Positions 43,658 through 53,500 of a DNA stretch of 64,000 nucleotides are shown here, piece after piece. Numbering within the stretch: the stretch's first letter is position 1; each line of letters begins with the position of its first letter. This stretch comes from Kiritimatiellia bacterium. GTDB taxonomy: Bacteria; Verrucomicrobiota; Kiritimatiellia; UBA8416; JADHWI01. The notes under the pieces are model-generated. The model worked only from the letters and a program-made list of their open reading frames with translations. It did not search any database and was not told where the DNA came from. The stretch covers positions 1 through 64,000 of the forward strand of contig JADHWI010000004.1 in the NCBI GenBank assembly GCA_016783565.1, given 5' to 3'. The translations under genes were made by a program, and so were the position numbers.

Positions 43658-45082
43658 GTGGAAACAACACGACACAATTTTGTGATAACTGTAGCTCTCA
43701 TTGCTATGTGCGTGCTGTCACCCTGGACTGCATCTTCGGCTGAAGCTAAAACAAAACCCAACATCATTCTTTTGTTTATCGACGACATGGGCTGGGCTGA
43801 TTTTTCCTGCTTCGGCAATAAGGATGCAGCCACGCCTAACATAGACAATATAGCGAAAGAGGGTATTGCCTTTGAGCAATTCTACGTGAACTCTCCTATC
43901 TGCTCACCCTCGCGCGTTGCGATCTCCACGGGGACCTACCCACAACGCTGGCGGATCACCTCGTATCTGGCACATCGCAAGGCAAATAGGAACCGCGGTA
44001 TTGCGAATTGGCTTGATCCACAAGCACCCATGCTGGCCCGTAGCCTCAAGGACGCCGGTTATACTACTGGTCACTTCGGAAAGTGGCACATGGGGGGGCA
44101 GCGAGATGTAACCGATGCACCCGCGATCACTGATTATGGATTTGACGAATCATTGACCAATTTTGAGGGGCTTGGCCCAAAACTCCTGCCATTGACGATA
44201 AACAAAGAAGGTAAAGTGGGGCGCATCTGGAAGGACGCCGAACGACTGGGAAAACCCGTGATCTGGATGCAGCGATCTGAAATCACTACTGGATTTATCG
44301 ATGCAGCCATTAGGTTCATGAAATCCTCGAACGAGGCGGGCAAACCATTCTATGTGAATATATGGCCTGATGACGTCCATAGCCCATTCTGGCCCTCCTA
44401 TGAGCGTATCAAGAAAACGAGCAACAAACGTGAACTTTATCTGGCCGTCCTGGAAGAAATGGATAAGCAATTTGCCAAGCTCTTTGATTTCATCAAAGGG
44501 AATAACGACCTGCGCAAGAATACCATTGTTCTTGTCTGCTCAGATAATGGACCAGAAAAGGGTGCAGGGTTGGCTGGTCGTTTTAAAGGATTTAAGACCC
44601 ATTTATACGAAGGAGGCATTCGCTCATCCCTCATAGTATGGGCACCAGGCTTGATGGAGATGAATGCGGTGGGTTTGAGAAATAAAGAGTCGGTATTTTC
44701 CGCCATTGATCTAACACCTTCCCTGATAAAATTGGCTGATGCCAAAGCGCCAGACAACATCAACTACGATGGGGAAGATCTTCTTGATACCTTGTTGGGG
44801 AAATCAAAAGCATCACGTAAGAAACCTATTTTCTTTGGTCGACCGCCAGACCGGAAAAATTTCTATGGATTTAAAAACCTGCCTGATCTTGCCGTTCGCG
44901 ATGGAAAATGGAAGTTGCTATGTGATTTCGATGGCGGGAGACCAGAGTTATATGACTTAATTAGCGATCCAGGCGAAACTACGAACCTTGCAGAGGCACA
45001 ATCCAGGAAGACGAAAGAGCTCAAAGAAAGGCTCTTGGACTGGTATCGATCCATGCCGTCTTCTTCTCCTTTGGGGCTGTAG
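43658..45082 (+). CDS. Exported sulfatase (formylglycine type)
   Basis: 474 residues from the GTG at 43658, which has AAAGGG seven bases upstream and begins a good signal peptide (NFVITVALIAMCVLSPWTASSA). The frame extends to 43544 but without a ribosome site. Active-site block NSPICSPSRVAISTGTYP with the formylglycine Cys, metal site LLFIDDMGWADFSCFG, and substrate-side residues in GHFGKWHMGG and VCSDNGPEKGAG. S1 arylsulfatase family, likely for sulfated glycans. Same direction as the first sulfatase with about 260 bases between; the gap shows no gene. Confidence 0.9.
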   Translation: METTRHNFVITVALIAMCVLSPWTASSAEAKTKPNIILLFIDDMGWADFSCFGNKDAATPNIDNIAKEGIAFEQFYVNSPICSPSRVAISTGTYPQRWRITSYLAHRKANRNRGIANWLDPQAPMLARSLKDAGYTTGHFGKWHMGGQRDVTDAPAITDYGFDESLTNFEGLGPKLLPLTINKEGKVGRIWKDAERLGKPVIWMQRSEITTGFIDAAIRFMKSSNEAGKPFYVNIWPDDVHSPFWPSYERIKKTSNKRELYLAVLEEMDKQFAKLFDFIKGNNDLRKNTIVLVCSDNGPEKGAGLAGRFKGFKTHLYEGGIRSSLIVWAPGLMEMNAVGLRNKESVFSAIDLTPSLIKLADAKAPDNINYDGEDLLDTLLGKSKASRKKPIFFGRPPDRKNFYGFKNLPDLAVRDGKWKLLCDFDGGRPELYDLISDPGETTNLAEAQSRKTKELKERLLDWYRSMPSSSPLGL

Positions 45083-45226
45083 TGAGCTCTCTGAGGATAG
45101 CGAACCACGGCATGGAACGCTCTCTCCTCTTACCTGCGGCATTTCACATTACACTTCTCACAGAACGCTCTTACTGTGCAAGAGTCTTGCCAACGCAGTG
45201 CTTTACTCGTATGCTTGGTTTGGTTT

Positions 45227-45254
45227 ATTCAGGCTTAACTTAACCGGCCTGAAT
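45227..45254 (+). terminator. Hairpin in the leader of the PIN-PhoH gene
   Basis: ATTCAGG (45227-45233) and CCTGAAT (45248-45254) form a 7-bp stem 30 bases before the gene. It may terminate upstream sulfatase transcription or be part of the 5' leader; no T-run follows. Confidence 0.35.
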
Positions 45255-45282
45255 CGTTGTATAGGGGGCAGCCTGAGGAGGT

Positions 45283-46620
45283 ATGGTGAGCGATAAGAAG
45301 AGTTTTGTTCTTGATACGAATGTGTTGTTGCACAATGCGGAATGCATTGAGTGCTTTGCGGACAATTCGGTTGTGATCCCGATGGCCGTGATTGAAGAGC
45401 TGGATAAATTCAAGAGCCAGAGTAATGAGCTGGGGCGCAATGCCCGACAGGTCATCCGGCATTTGGATGCATTGCGGGCTCAGGGTAATTTGCGTGATGG
45501 CGTTCCATTGACATCCGGTGGCGAGCTTAAAATCATGTCGCAAACTTTCCCCTCTGCAGACTCGGAGCTTGTCGAAGATATTCCGGACAACCGTATCCTG
45601 CTGGTTGCCGCAGTGCTGCATCGTGCCGGTGAACGTGTGATTTTTGTCAGTAAGGATATCAATGCCCGGTTGAAGGCCGATGCGCTCGGTATTGAGGCGC
45701 AGGATTTTGAGAAAGAAAAAATAAATTTTGATGAATTGTATACGGGATACTCCGATGTGGAAGTATCTGCCGAGGTGATTGAAGCGTTCTTTGCCACCAA
45801 TGTGCTTGAAGGCGTTGATGATTTGGGGAGATATCCCAACGAGTTTCTGAGTTTGCACAGCGACAATGGAGAGCGAAAGACGGCTCTGGCGCGGACGGTG
45901 AAGCCGGGGACGATTTCGCACCTTTCGAGCAAATACGAAAAGATATGGAACGTGCAGGCCCGAAATCGTGAACAACGCATGGCGATTGAGTTGCTCATGG
46001 ATCCTGATGTTCAGCTTGTCACGCTGGTGGGCATGGCGGGTACAGGCAAGACGTTACTTGCTCTTGCTGCTGCGCTACAATGCACAGAGAAGAATGGACG
46101 CTACGATTCTGTGTTGGTGAGTCGACCTGTTGTGCCTTTGGGCAAGGATATCGGTTACCTGCCTGGTGATAAGGACGAGAAGTTGGCGCATTGGATGCAG
46201 CCTATCTTTGATAATCTGGCGTTTTTGTTGCGGCCGGCACCCCAGATGGCTGGAAAGAAAAAGAAGAGCACGGTTACTACGCAGCAGCGAATCGATAAGC
46301 TTCTAAAGAGTAATACCCTTGTTCTTGAGGCGCTTACGTATATCCGGGGACGATCTATTCCTCGTCAGTATGTGATTGTGGATGAGGCGCAGAATCTGAC
46401 CCCGCACGAGGTGAAGACGATTATCAGTCGGGCAGGGGAGGGGACTAAGATGGTGCTGACGGGAGACCCGTATCAGATTGATAATCCGTATCTTGATGCG
46501 TCCAGCAATGGGCTCACCTATGTGGCCGAGCGCATGAAGGTGCACCAGTTGCACGGACATCTGACGCTGAAGACCAGTGAGCGTAGTGCGTTGGCTGCCA
46601 TTGCTGCGGAGTCGTTGTAA
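45283..46620 (+). CDS. PIN-PhoH fusion protein (PhoH2 type)
   Basis: 445 residues. The N-terminal PIN ribonuclease domain (residues 5-150) has FVLDTNVLLHN and VIPMAVIEELDKFK, with DIPDNRIL as the later acidic residues. The C-terminal PhoH P-loop ATPase has VGMAGTGKTLLALAAAL (Walker A), YVIVDEAQNLTPHEV (Walker B) and KMVLTGDPYQIDNPYL. PhoH2-type proteins are ATP-driven RNA-unwinding ribonucleases, probably acting in stress RNA turnover. The strong GAGGAGGT abuts the ATG, so the following GTG at 45286 could be the actual start. It converges on the parvulin gene. Confidence 0.94.
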   Translation: MVSDKKSFVLDTNVLLHNAECIECFADNSVVIPMAVIEELDKFKSQSNELGRNARQVIRHLDALRAQGNLRDGVPLTSGGELKIMSQTFPSADSELVEDIPDNRILLVAAVLHRAGERVIFVSKDINARLKADALGIEAQDFEKEKINFDELYTGYSDVEVSAEVIEAFFATNVLEGVDDLGRYPNEFLSLHSDNGERKTALARTVKPGTISHLSSKYEKIWNVQARNREQRMAIELLMDPDVQLVTLVGMAGTGKTLLALAAALQCTEKNGRYDSVLVSRPVVPLGKDIGYLPGDKDEKLAHWMQPIFDNLAFLLRPAPQMAGKKKKSTVTTQQRIDKLLKSNTLVLEALTYIRGRSIPRQYVIVDEAQNLTPHEVKTIISRAGEGTKMVLTGDPYQIDNPYLDASSNGLTYVAERMKVHQLHGHLTLKTSERSALAAIAAESL

Positions 46621-46647
46621 ACGCTGTAGACTGGTTCGATCCTGGTG

Positions 46648-47433
46648 CTATTCCTCGCGGATGAGGGCTTTTTCTTTAAGGTTGTCAATGAAGGCATTGA
46701 GTGCGTCATCTCGTGCGGTCTCATGCAGGTGTTCCGCAATATACGGGCGGGCTTCTTCCAATGAAGATTGTTCGGCTTTATGTTTTTCATACACCTTGGC
46801 AATGTGGTAGCCGAACGGCGTTTGAAAGACATCGCTGACTTCGCCCGGTTGCAGATTGAAAACGACCTCGTCAAAGGCGTCCACCATTTGACCTCGAGAA
46901 AAAATGCCGAGATCGCCGGCTTGGTCGGGGCAATCGGAGTGCTGAACGGCCAATTCTTCAAAGGAAGCACCTTGCCTGATCTGTTCCCGAATATTCAGCG
47001 CTGAGGTATATGCATTCGGTTCGCTGTAACCCTGGGGGGCGTGTTTGACAATGTGTGCGGCATGGATCCGCTCCGGTTCGATGAACAGGTCTTTGTGATC
47101 GTTGTAGTATGTGGTGATTTCGGCATCGGAGGGTTCTGGCGTCTGGCTTGTAATGTCGTCAACGACGGCTTGAACCTGTTCCTGCGTCAGCGTGTTATCG
47201 GCAATTTCCTCATTTGTCGAGGTGTCGTCGGATGTTTTTTTTGCGCGCACGGCAGCTTCCTGTTGAAGCAAATGTCGTTCGATAATGTTTTCTCTTGCCC
47301 ACTTTTGCAGGCGATCCAAATCTGCGTCCATCTCATTGTGTTGGGCGTACTGTTCATATTCAGGTCTGAGGCGATCGAACTCGGCGTCAATTTCCTCTTG
47401 TTTGATTTCGAATTCATTCACAAAAAGCGTCAC
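46648..47433 (-). CDS. Parvulin-type peptidyl-prolyl isomerase
   Basis: 261 residues. An N-terminal helical chaperone-like region (residues 1-110, charged, with RPEYEQYAQHNEMDADLDRLQKW) is followed by a parvulin domain at about 119-219: IHAAHIVKHAPQGY, ASFEELAVQHSDCPD, AGDLGIFSRGQMVDAFDEVVF, PFGYHIAKV. Architecture is like SurA/PrsA, but no signal peptide is evident, so it may be cytoplasmic or the true start may lie elsewhere. The upstream membrane-protein gene ends 25 bases before it. Substrate unknown. Confidence 0.9.
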   Translation of the reverse strand: MTLFVNEFEIKQEEIDAEFDRLRPEYEQYAQHNEMDADLDRLQKWARENIIERHLLQQEAAVRAKKTSDDTSTNEEIADNTLTQEQVQAVVDDITSQTPEPSDAEITTYYNDHKDLFIEPERIHAAHIVKHAPQGYSEPNAYTSALNIREQIRQGASFEELAVQHSDCPDQAGDLGIFSRGQMVDAFDEVVFNLQPGEVSDVFQTPFGYHIAKVYEKHKAEQSSLEEARPYIAEHLHETARDDALNAFIDNLKEKALIREE

Positions 47434-47458
47434 GAGGCTTGTCTCCAGTTTTATTGCT

Positions 47459-47875
47459 TTAGTTGTTTTTCAATTTCGGTCGGACCAGTGGCTGTTTGCC
47501 TGCTTTGTGGCGCAACAAGTTGGTGAATCGCCATACGGAATGTTGCGTAATCAACCACCGTTCGGCCCGGTATTTCCCAGGATAGTTCATCAGGGTCAAT
47601 CCGACCAGTATGGTGAGTACGCCTTGCCCAGGCGTGACCAACATGATGATCCCCATCAGAGCGAACGTTAGACCAATCAGGTTTCGAATGATCAGCAGGA
47701 GGATGCAAAGGATGGGGTAGCGTTGGGTTAAGCAAGCGGTGTGGCGTCTGGGTTCGGAAAAATAGTCAGGCGGAATGGACGCCACAATAATGGGGATCAG
47801 AATGAGCGTTGCAATAAATATAATGGCCGACACACCGGCAATCCACCCCATCCAGTCTTCTGTGTTCGGTATCAT
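47459..47875 (-). CDS. Small membrane protein with PGPGW-like helix
   Basis: 138 residues from an ATG at 47875; a TTG at 47914 is in frame. One membrane helix lies near residues 10-34 (AGVSAIIFIATLILIPIIVA) and a second hydrophobic pair near 57-95 (LLIIRNLIGLTFALMGIIML, VTPGQGVLTILVGLTLM). The TPGQG turn between hydrophobic stretches resembles the PGPGW putative transmembrane family. The C-terminus is basic. Function unknown; probably co-transcribed with the parvulin gene. Confidence 0.7.
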   Translation of the reverse strand: MIPNTEDWMGWIAGVSAIIFIATLILIPIIVASIPPDYFSEPRRHTACLTQRYPILCILLLIIRNLIGLTFALMGIIMLVTPGQGVLTILVGLTLMNYPGKYRAERWLITQHSVWRFTNLLRHKAGKQPLVRPKLKNN

Positions 47876-48304
47876 GTCCGACAGTATCCATGTTGGCGTT
47901 GTTCTTGCAAGCAAGCTTTGAGATGGCAGTGACGTTTTGTGTAGTTCAGCTTCTGTTTGGCGTGGCTATACGTGTAGGGTGGGTGGGAAATATAGGAATT
48001 CGTGTACAATGTGGTGGTTAATCTCTTTGTTATTACATATTTGTAATGCTATGCGTTATAAAATTACATAATTGTGTTGCCGTTGTGATGCTCTACGAAA
48101 AAGTAGATTTTTTAAGAATGTATAACGTCTTTTTCTGCAATGACTTGCAGGTCTTACTTCTCAAGCATGTCAAACGATTGGCACGTTTGCTGCAATAAGC
48201 TTACCAGCGAAAGATATTATGACTTTTCTGTGCTGGACAGAGTAGTTTAAGGAGAATAGCTTGGCATAATGGTCGATGGAGCGGCCGGAAAGGCAGGAGT
48301 AGAG
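47876..48304. promoter_or_regulatory. Long leader/control region of the type III glutamine synthetase gene
   Basis: About 430 bases without a gene. It holds ATTACA-N4-TGTAAT (48032-48047) and a second ATTACATA (48063-48070), exactly 31 bases from the first, plus TTGCCGT (48078-48084), which matches one arm of the gdhA/nrpR palindrome. Next come TCTAC-GAAAAA-GTAGA followed by TTTTTT (about 48092-48113), a short attenuator-like hairpin, then CTGCA/TGCAG and CAAACG/CGTTTG stems. No known riboswitch was recognised. Confidence 0.45.
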
Positions 48305-50416
48305 ATGAGTGAACAGGCAACAGGTATGATGTTGGGAGACGCGCATAGCGTTTTGGCTCACTATGGTGAAAATGTATTCAGTATTAAGACGATGCGGAAC
48401 TATTTATCGGAAGCTGCTTACAGCTCTTTGTTGAACACCATCTGCTCCGGCAGCAATATTGATGAAAAGATAGCAGACGAAGTTGCGGATGCCATGAAGA
48501 CATGGGCGCTTGAGAAGGGGGCGACTCATTACACGCATTGGTTTCAGCCACTGACTGGTGCGACCGCTGAGAAGCATGACTCCTTTTTCTCGCCAGATGG
48601 TGAGGGGGGAGTCGTTGCCCAGTTTTCCGGGAAAGAGCTGATCAAGGGCGAGCCTGATGCGTCCAGCTTTCCGTCGGGTGGATTGCGTGCAACGTTTGAG
48701 GCCCGTGGTTATACTGCGTGGGATCCCACCAGTCCTGCCTTTATCAAGGAAGCGGAAAGTGGATCAACGCTGTGTATTCCTACTGTCTTTGTGGGGTATC
48801 ATGGTGAAGCGTTGGACAAGAAGGCACCGTTGCTTCGTTCCATGGCTGCGGTTTCCGAACAAATCTGTCGACTTGGAAAGTTGTTTGGAATCGAGGCCGA
48901 AGGCAAGCGTGCCTATGCAACGCTCGGTGCTGAGCAGGAGTATTTCCTGATTGATGAGGAATTCTATGCGGCACGACTGGATTTGCTCCAGACCGGTCGC
49001 ACGCTTTTCGGTCGCAAGCCGGCAAAGCATCAGCAAATGGATGATCATTATTTTGGTTCTATTAAGACGCGTGTGATGGAGTTCATGTACGAGCTTGATC
49101 ACGAGCTGTGGCGTCTTGGCGTGCCGGCCAAGACGAGGCATAACGAAGTGTGCCCGGGGCAGTTTGAACTGGCGCCGATGTTCGAGGAATTGAACCTTGC
49201 TGTGGATCACAACATGATCACCATGCAGACGATGAAGGAAGTGGCGGAACGTCACGGTTTTGTTTGTCTGCTTCATGAGAAGCCGTTTGCGGGCGTGAAT
49301 GGTTCAGGCAAGCACAACAACTGGGCGGTTTGTGGTCCTGACGGAAAAAACTGGCTGACGCCAGGCGATAATCCTCATGAGAACGCGAAGTTCCTCACGA
49401 TGATTTGTGCATTGATTAAGGCCGTCGACACCCATGCTGACTTGTTGCGCGCAGCGGTGGCATCTGCAGGAAATGATCACCGTCTGGGTGCAAACGAGGC
49501 GCCTCCGGCCATTATTTCCGTGTTCCTGGGTGAGCAGCTTTCCGATGTGATCGAGCAGTTGGAAACTGGTGGAGCGACAACATCCAAAGCGGGTGGAACG
49601 CTGCAGGTTGGGGTGTCATCTTTGCCGGAATTGCCGCGCGATGCAACCGATCGTAATCGTACTTCGCCATTTGCCTTCACGGGCAACAAATTCGAATTCC
49701 GCGCCGTGGGGTCAAATCAGAGCTGTGCGGGTGCCAATATCGTATTGAACACGATCGTGGCCGAAGCGTTGGACGGAATGTGCACCAAGCTCGAAGCTGA
49801 CGTGGCCGACGGTAAGGATTTCAATGAGGCCCTGCAGACCCTGTTGAGTGCTGTGGTTAAGGAACATAAGCGTGTTCTCTTTAATGGCGACAATTACACC
49901 GATGAGTGGCAGGAGGAAGCGGCGGGTCGCGGACTGCCGAACCTTAAGAAGACTCCGGAGTCTCTGGATCGTTTGCTGCAGGACAATGTGATTGAAATGT
50001 TTGGCAAGTATAATGTTCTGAGCGAGCGTGAACTCAAATCCCGCTATGAAGTGTACGCGGAAGAGTATGACACCACGATTCGCATTGAGGCAGATTGTGC
50101 CGTGACGATTGCACGGACACAGATTGTGCCGGTTTCGGCTGAATACCAGGCTGAGTTGGTCGAAACGATTCAGGGGTTGGAGTCGGTTGGTGTGGATGCG
50201 ACTGCAACGCGTGAGCTGTTGACTGAGATTGCCGGGGAAACGGCAAAAGTGTTGAATGCAATCAAGACGCTTGAAGCATCCAGTGCCGAGAGTGATGTAG
50301 TGGAGGTCCGTGAGCTCACGGAGGCGCTACGTGCCCCGGTGGATCGTTTGGAAGCATTGCTGCCGGATGAGATTTGGCCATTGCCGTCGTACGCTGAAAT
50401 GATGTTTATGATGTAA
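48305..50416 (+). CDS. glnN: Glutamine synthetase, type III
   Basis: 703 residues from the ATG at 48305, preceded by GGAGTAGAG; an in-frame ATG at 48269 lacks such a site. GSIII, the large dodecameric type found in Bacteroidetes, cyanobacteria and PVC bacteria, makes glutamine from glutamate, ammonia and ATP. Family landmarks: [17 protein letters not shown] near residue 80, [10 protein letters not shown], the ATP/substrate block [19 protein letters not shown], and [13 protein letters not shown]. Length fits GSIII (about 700) rather than GSI (about 470). Starts the nitrogen cluster; gltB follows after 142 bases. Confidence 0.97.
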   Translation: MSEQATGMMLGDAHSVLAHYGENVFSIKTMRNYLSEAAYSSLLNTICSGSNIDEKIADEVADAMKTWALEKGATHYTHWFQPLTGATAEKHDSFFSPDGEGGVVAQFSGKELIKGEPDASSFPSGGLRATFEARGYTAWDPTSPAFIKEAESGSTLCIPTVFVGYHGEALDKKAPLLRSMAAVSEQICRLGKLFGIEAEGKRAYATLGAEQEYFLIDEEFYAARLDLLQTGRTLFGRKPAKHQQMDDHYFGSIKTRVMEFMYELDHELWRLGVPAKTRHNEVCPGQFELAPMFEELNLAVDHNMITMQTMKEVAERHGFVCLLHEKPFAGVNGSGKHNNWAVCGPDGKNWLTPGDNPHENAKFLTMICALIKAVDTHADLLRAAVASAGNDHRLGANEAPPAIISVFLGEQLSDVIEQLETGGATTSKAGGTLQVGVSSLPELPRDATDRNRTSPFAFTGNKFEFRAVGSNQSCAGANIVLNTIVAEALDGMCTKLEADVADGKDFNEALQTLLSAVVKEHKRVLFNGDNYTDEWQEEAAGRGLPNLKKTPESLDRLLQDNVIEMFGKYNVLSERELKSRYEVYAEEYDTTIRIEADCAVTIARTQIVPVSAEYQAELVETIQGLESVGVDATATRELLTEIAGETAKVLNAIKTLEASSAESDVVEVRELTEALRAPVDRLEALLPDEIWPLPSYAEMMFMM

Positions 50417-50460
50417 TCATTGACACAGATCGCTTTTTCTGACAGAAGAAGCGCGCTTTG

Positions 50461-50520
50461 AAGGCCTGTCTCCCGTTGTGCGGAGTCAGGCCTTTGGGGC
50501 CTGTAGTGACATTTCGTCAC
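50461..50520 (+). terminator. Hairpin after glnN and inverted repeat before gltB
   Basis: AAGGCCTG-T-CTCC (50461-50473) pairs with GGAG-T-CAGGCCTT (50482-50494), a 13-position stem with one mismatch. It is probably the glnN terminator, although only TTT follows. GTGAC-ATTTC-GTCAC (50506-50520) follows at once and sits between a weak -35 and TATGAT of a possible gltB promoter: candidate operator. Confidence 0.55.
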
Positions 50521-50558
50521 ACGTATGATATTAATAAGATCTCCAAGGAAATTGAGGA

Positions 50559-53500
50559 ATGCAATCACAGATGAGGAAGCCCAATCCATTGCGAGATGCA
50601 AGCGTGCCAAGAGGTCTTTACGATCCGAGCTATGAGCATGATGCATGCGGTGTCGGATATGTTGCCGATCTTAATGGCAAGCAGAGCCATTCGATTATTG
50701 AGAAAGGACTTGAGGTACTGGTAAACCTCACGCACCGTGGCGCAACGGGTGCTGATGCCAATACGGGGGATGGCGCGGGGATTCTCATCCAGGTTCCTGA
50801 TGCATTTTTACGCAGTGCGTGTGCCGATTTGGATATTGATTTACCTGTAGCCGGGGCCTACGGGGTCGGGATGTTCTTTCTCCCTCAGGATGATGATCAG
50901 CGGAAGCAGTGCGAGGCGTTATCCGAGCAGATTGTATCGGATGAGGGGGGTGTCTTTCTGGGATGGCGTGATGTGCCGGTGTCCGGTGAGGTACTGGGCG
51001 AACGGGCGCGCGAAGATCAGCCCGTGATACGTCAGGCTTTTATCGCGGTGCCTGGGTTGGATCAGGATGCGTTGGAACGCAAACTTTATGTCATCCGTAA
51101 GCAGATTCAGAAGCGTGGGCTTTCTCTTGTCGGCAATGACCGCGAGGCGTTTTACGTTGCCAGTTTGTCGTCGCGTACGCTGGTGTATAAGGGATTGATG
51201 ATTGCGTCGCAGGTCATGGAGTTCTACGCAGATCTGCGTGATGAACGGATGGTCAGTGCGGTGGCTGTGGTCCATCAGCGTTACAGCACCAATACGTTTC
51301 CTTCCTGGTCGTTGGCGCAGCCGTTTCGCTATCTTGCGCACAACGGTGAGATCAACACCTTGCGCGGCAACTTGCGCTGGATGCGTTCGCGGGAGCGCAA
51401 TTTCAAGTCGGATTTGTTTGGTGATGATGTGTCTAAGATTGTTCCGGTGATCGAAGAAGGCGGAAGTGATTCCGCTTGTCTGGATAACGCACTGGAGTTG
51501 CTCGAGCGCGGCGGTCGGTCGTTGTGGCATGCTATGATGATGCTGGTGCCGCAGGCGTGGGGCGAGTCGTATCCCATGGGACCGGACTTGCGCGGTTTCT
51601 TTGAGTATCATGCCGGGTTGATCGAGCCCTGGGATGGGCCGGCGGCGGTCGTTTTTTCCGATGGGTTGCATGTGGGTGCCATGTTGGATCGTAACGGATT
51701 GCGTCCTGCGCGATACACGGTGACCAAGGACGGGATGGTTGTTTTTGCATCTGAGGCAGGGGTGCTGAATCTTCCGCCGGAGAGTATTGCTGAGTGCGGC
51801 GCATTGCGCCCTGGTCAAATGATGCTTGTGGACTTGGTTGAGAAGCGCATTATTCGCGACTACGAGATCAAAATGCGCCTTGCTCGCCGGCAGCCATATC
51901 GTCGCTGGGTTGACGAAAATCAAATCTCAATTCACGGTTTCTTTAATGCCGTTGCGCCGGTCGAACCCGATTCGGCTAACTTGCTGACGTCGCAGCGTTT
52001 GTTCGGGTACTCGCGTGAGGATCAGCGTCGCCTTTTGGACGTGATGGCCTCCGAGGCCCATGAGCCGGTCGGGTCGATGGGAGCGGATCAGCCGTTGGCT
52101 GTGTTGTCTGAGAAGCCGCAGTTGATGTACTGGTATTTCAAGCAACTTTTTGCCCAGGTGACCAATCCGGCTATTGATCCGATTCGGGAAGAGTTGGTCA
52201 TGTCTCTGATGACTTTCCTGGGGTCGCCGGATCAGATTCTCTCGGAGACACCGCAGTTGGCTCAACTGGTGAAATTGCGTCACCCGATTCTTTCCAATGA
52301 TGACCTGGACCGCATCCGGAATCTTGAGCACGAGCGGTTTGCCTCCCGCACGCTAACGATCGGTTTCAAGGCTGATGGCGGTGGGGCGGAGTTGGCGCGC
52401 TCGCTTGACGAGTTGTGCCGGCGTGCGGAGTCGATCGTCAACGCCGGATATCGCAACGTGATTTTGAGTGATAAAGAGTTGCTGGATGGGGAGGCCCCTA
52501 TTCCTGCAGTTTTGGCTGTTGCAGCGGTGAACCAGTGGCTCATTGACAAACAGTTGCGTACGAGTATTGCCTTGATTCTGGAGACCGGGGAAGCGCGTGA
52601 GGTGATGCACTTTGCTGTTTTACTTGGGTACGGCGCCTCGGCGGTGAACCCGTATCTGGCATTCGAGACGGTAGCGCAGATGGCGCTCAGCAAGCAGTTG
52701 TCTAAGCCGGTTGGGGTAGCGCAGGCCATTGAGAATTACGTGAAAGCTGTTTGCAAGGGTCTATTGAAGACCATGTCAAAAATGGGTATTTCCACGTTAC
52801 GCAGCTATCGCAGCTCGCAGACATTCCAGATTATTGGTTTGAATCGGTCGGTGGTGGATCGTTATTTCACGGGGACTGCTTCGCAGATCGAGGGCATTGG
52901 GTTGGATGAAATTGCACAGGAAGCAGTTGCGCGTTATCGAAATGCGTATCATCAACCTGTCGGGGCGTCTGCATTGTTGCCTCATGGTGGACAGTACCAG
53001 TTTTCCGTTGATGGAGAGCGACACTTGTGGACGCCTGACACGATCCGTTTGCTTCAGTGGGCGACACGGACAAATGATACCTCTCTTTATCGACAGTACG
53101 CAGAGCTGATTAACAACCAGGAAGAGAAGCTCAGCACGCTACGTGGGTTGTTCCGATTTAAGACAGTCGAAGCTATTCCTCTTGAGGAAGTGGAGCCGGC
53201 GTCTGAGATTGTGAAGCGTTTTGTGACGGGCGCTATGTCATTCGGTTCGATTAGTCGCGAGGCTCATGAGACGCTGGCGATTGCAATGAATCGTTTGGGC
53301 GGGATGAGCAACAGCGGCGAGGGAGGCGAGGACCCGGAGCGCTACAAACCGTTGCCCAACGGCGATAGTCGCAGCAGTGCGATCAAGCAGATTGCAAGTG
53401 GGCGCTTTGGTGTGACGGCGGAATACCTGGCCAATGGTCGAGACCTGCAGATCAAGATTTCCCAGGGAGCCAAGCCCGGCGAGGGCGGTCAATTGCCGGG

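Noticed and set aside
41778..45082. Sulfatase pair as part of a transposon
   Set aside because: No transposase, terminal inverted repeats or target duplications were found. An island origin remains possible but is supported only by the trmO fusion.
50919..51923. 334-codon minus-strand ORF
   Set aside because: Shadow of gltB, as are those at 53238-54065 and 54507-55115.
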